A stretch of 5,906 bases of DNA from Oscillospiraceae bacterium. GTDB lineage: Bacteria > Bacillota > Clostridia > Oscillospirales > Ruminococcaceae. Positions 5,883 through 5,906 of this stretch are shown here, in pieces (the stretch's first letter is position 1; every line of letters begins with the position of its first letter). The position numbers and the translations under genes are program-made. Under the pieces are notes generated by a model. That model did not search any database, had not been told where the DNA came from, and saw only the letters and a list, made by a program, of their open reading frames with translations. The stretch spans positions 1 to 5,906 of the forward strand of contig CAAGDZ010000128.1 in the NCBI GenBank assembly GCA_900768735.1, given 5' to 3'.

Positions 5883-5906
5883 AGATCGGAAGAGCACACG
5901 TCTGAA
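5883..5906 (+). other. Illumina TruSeq adapter sequence left at contig end
   Basis: The last 24 bases, beginning AGATCGGAAGAGCACACG, equal the start of the standard TruSeq 3' read-through adapter. They are library sequence and should be trimmed. Base 5883 may be either genomic or adapter. The reading frame of the VTC-type gene runs on into the adapter without a stop, so automated translation adds false residues to that protein. Confidence 0.97.

Overview
The window looks like the end of an assembled contig from a Clostridia-type Firmicute, perhaps near the Ruminococcus/Oscillospiraceae group (inference). The reasons are the gene order cmk - plsC - ispH/rpsA, the fusion of IspH to a four-domain S1 protein, AGGAGG-type ribosome sites, and a radical SAM protein of a type common in gut clostridia. 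All supported genes lie on the minus strand, so transcription runs from high to low coordinates. The last 24 bases (5883-5906) are an Illumina adapter, not genome, so real sequence stops at about 5882.

Reading in the direction of transcription, the first unit (5882 to about 4842) holds the C-terminal end of a VTC-type polyphosphate polymerase-like protein. After 15 nt comes a complete DUF4956 multi-pass membrane protein, and then a rho-independent terminator. The pairing suggests a catalytic protein working with a membrane partner, but function is not shown by the sequence.

The second unit starts at a clear extended -10 sigma-A promoter (4727-4755), with A/T-rich direct repeats just upstream and a small perfect palindrome in its spacer. 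It drives cmk (cytidylate kinase), plsC (lysophosphatidate acyltransferase, overlapping cmk by one base as TGATG) and ispH-rpsA. It ends at a strong terminator (1269-1298). These genes supply CMP/dCMP phosphorylation, phosphatidic acid synthesis, the last step of the MEP isoprenoid pathway and an S1-type RNA-binding protein.

The most interesting signal is an almost ideal Shine-Dalgarno sequence followed by an in-frame ATG at the junction of the IspH and S1 parts (2475-2495). The IspH start has only a weak site. The gene could therefore yield both the fusion and a free S1 protein of about 383 residues.

Downstream of the terminator, the first 1249 bases hold a B12-binding-type radical SAM protein with its own ribosome site. 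It is cut by the left edge of the window and its substrate is unknown. No gap without a gene exceeds 300 bases; the longest is 4695-4884 (190 bases) and contains the promoter and a terminator. No RNA genes, CRISPR arrays or mobile elements were seen.
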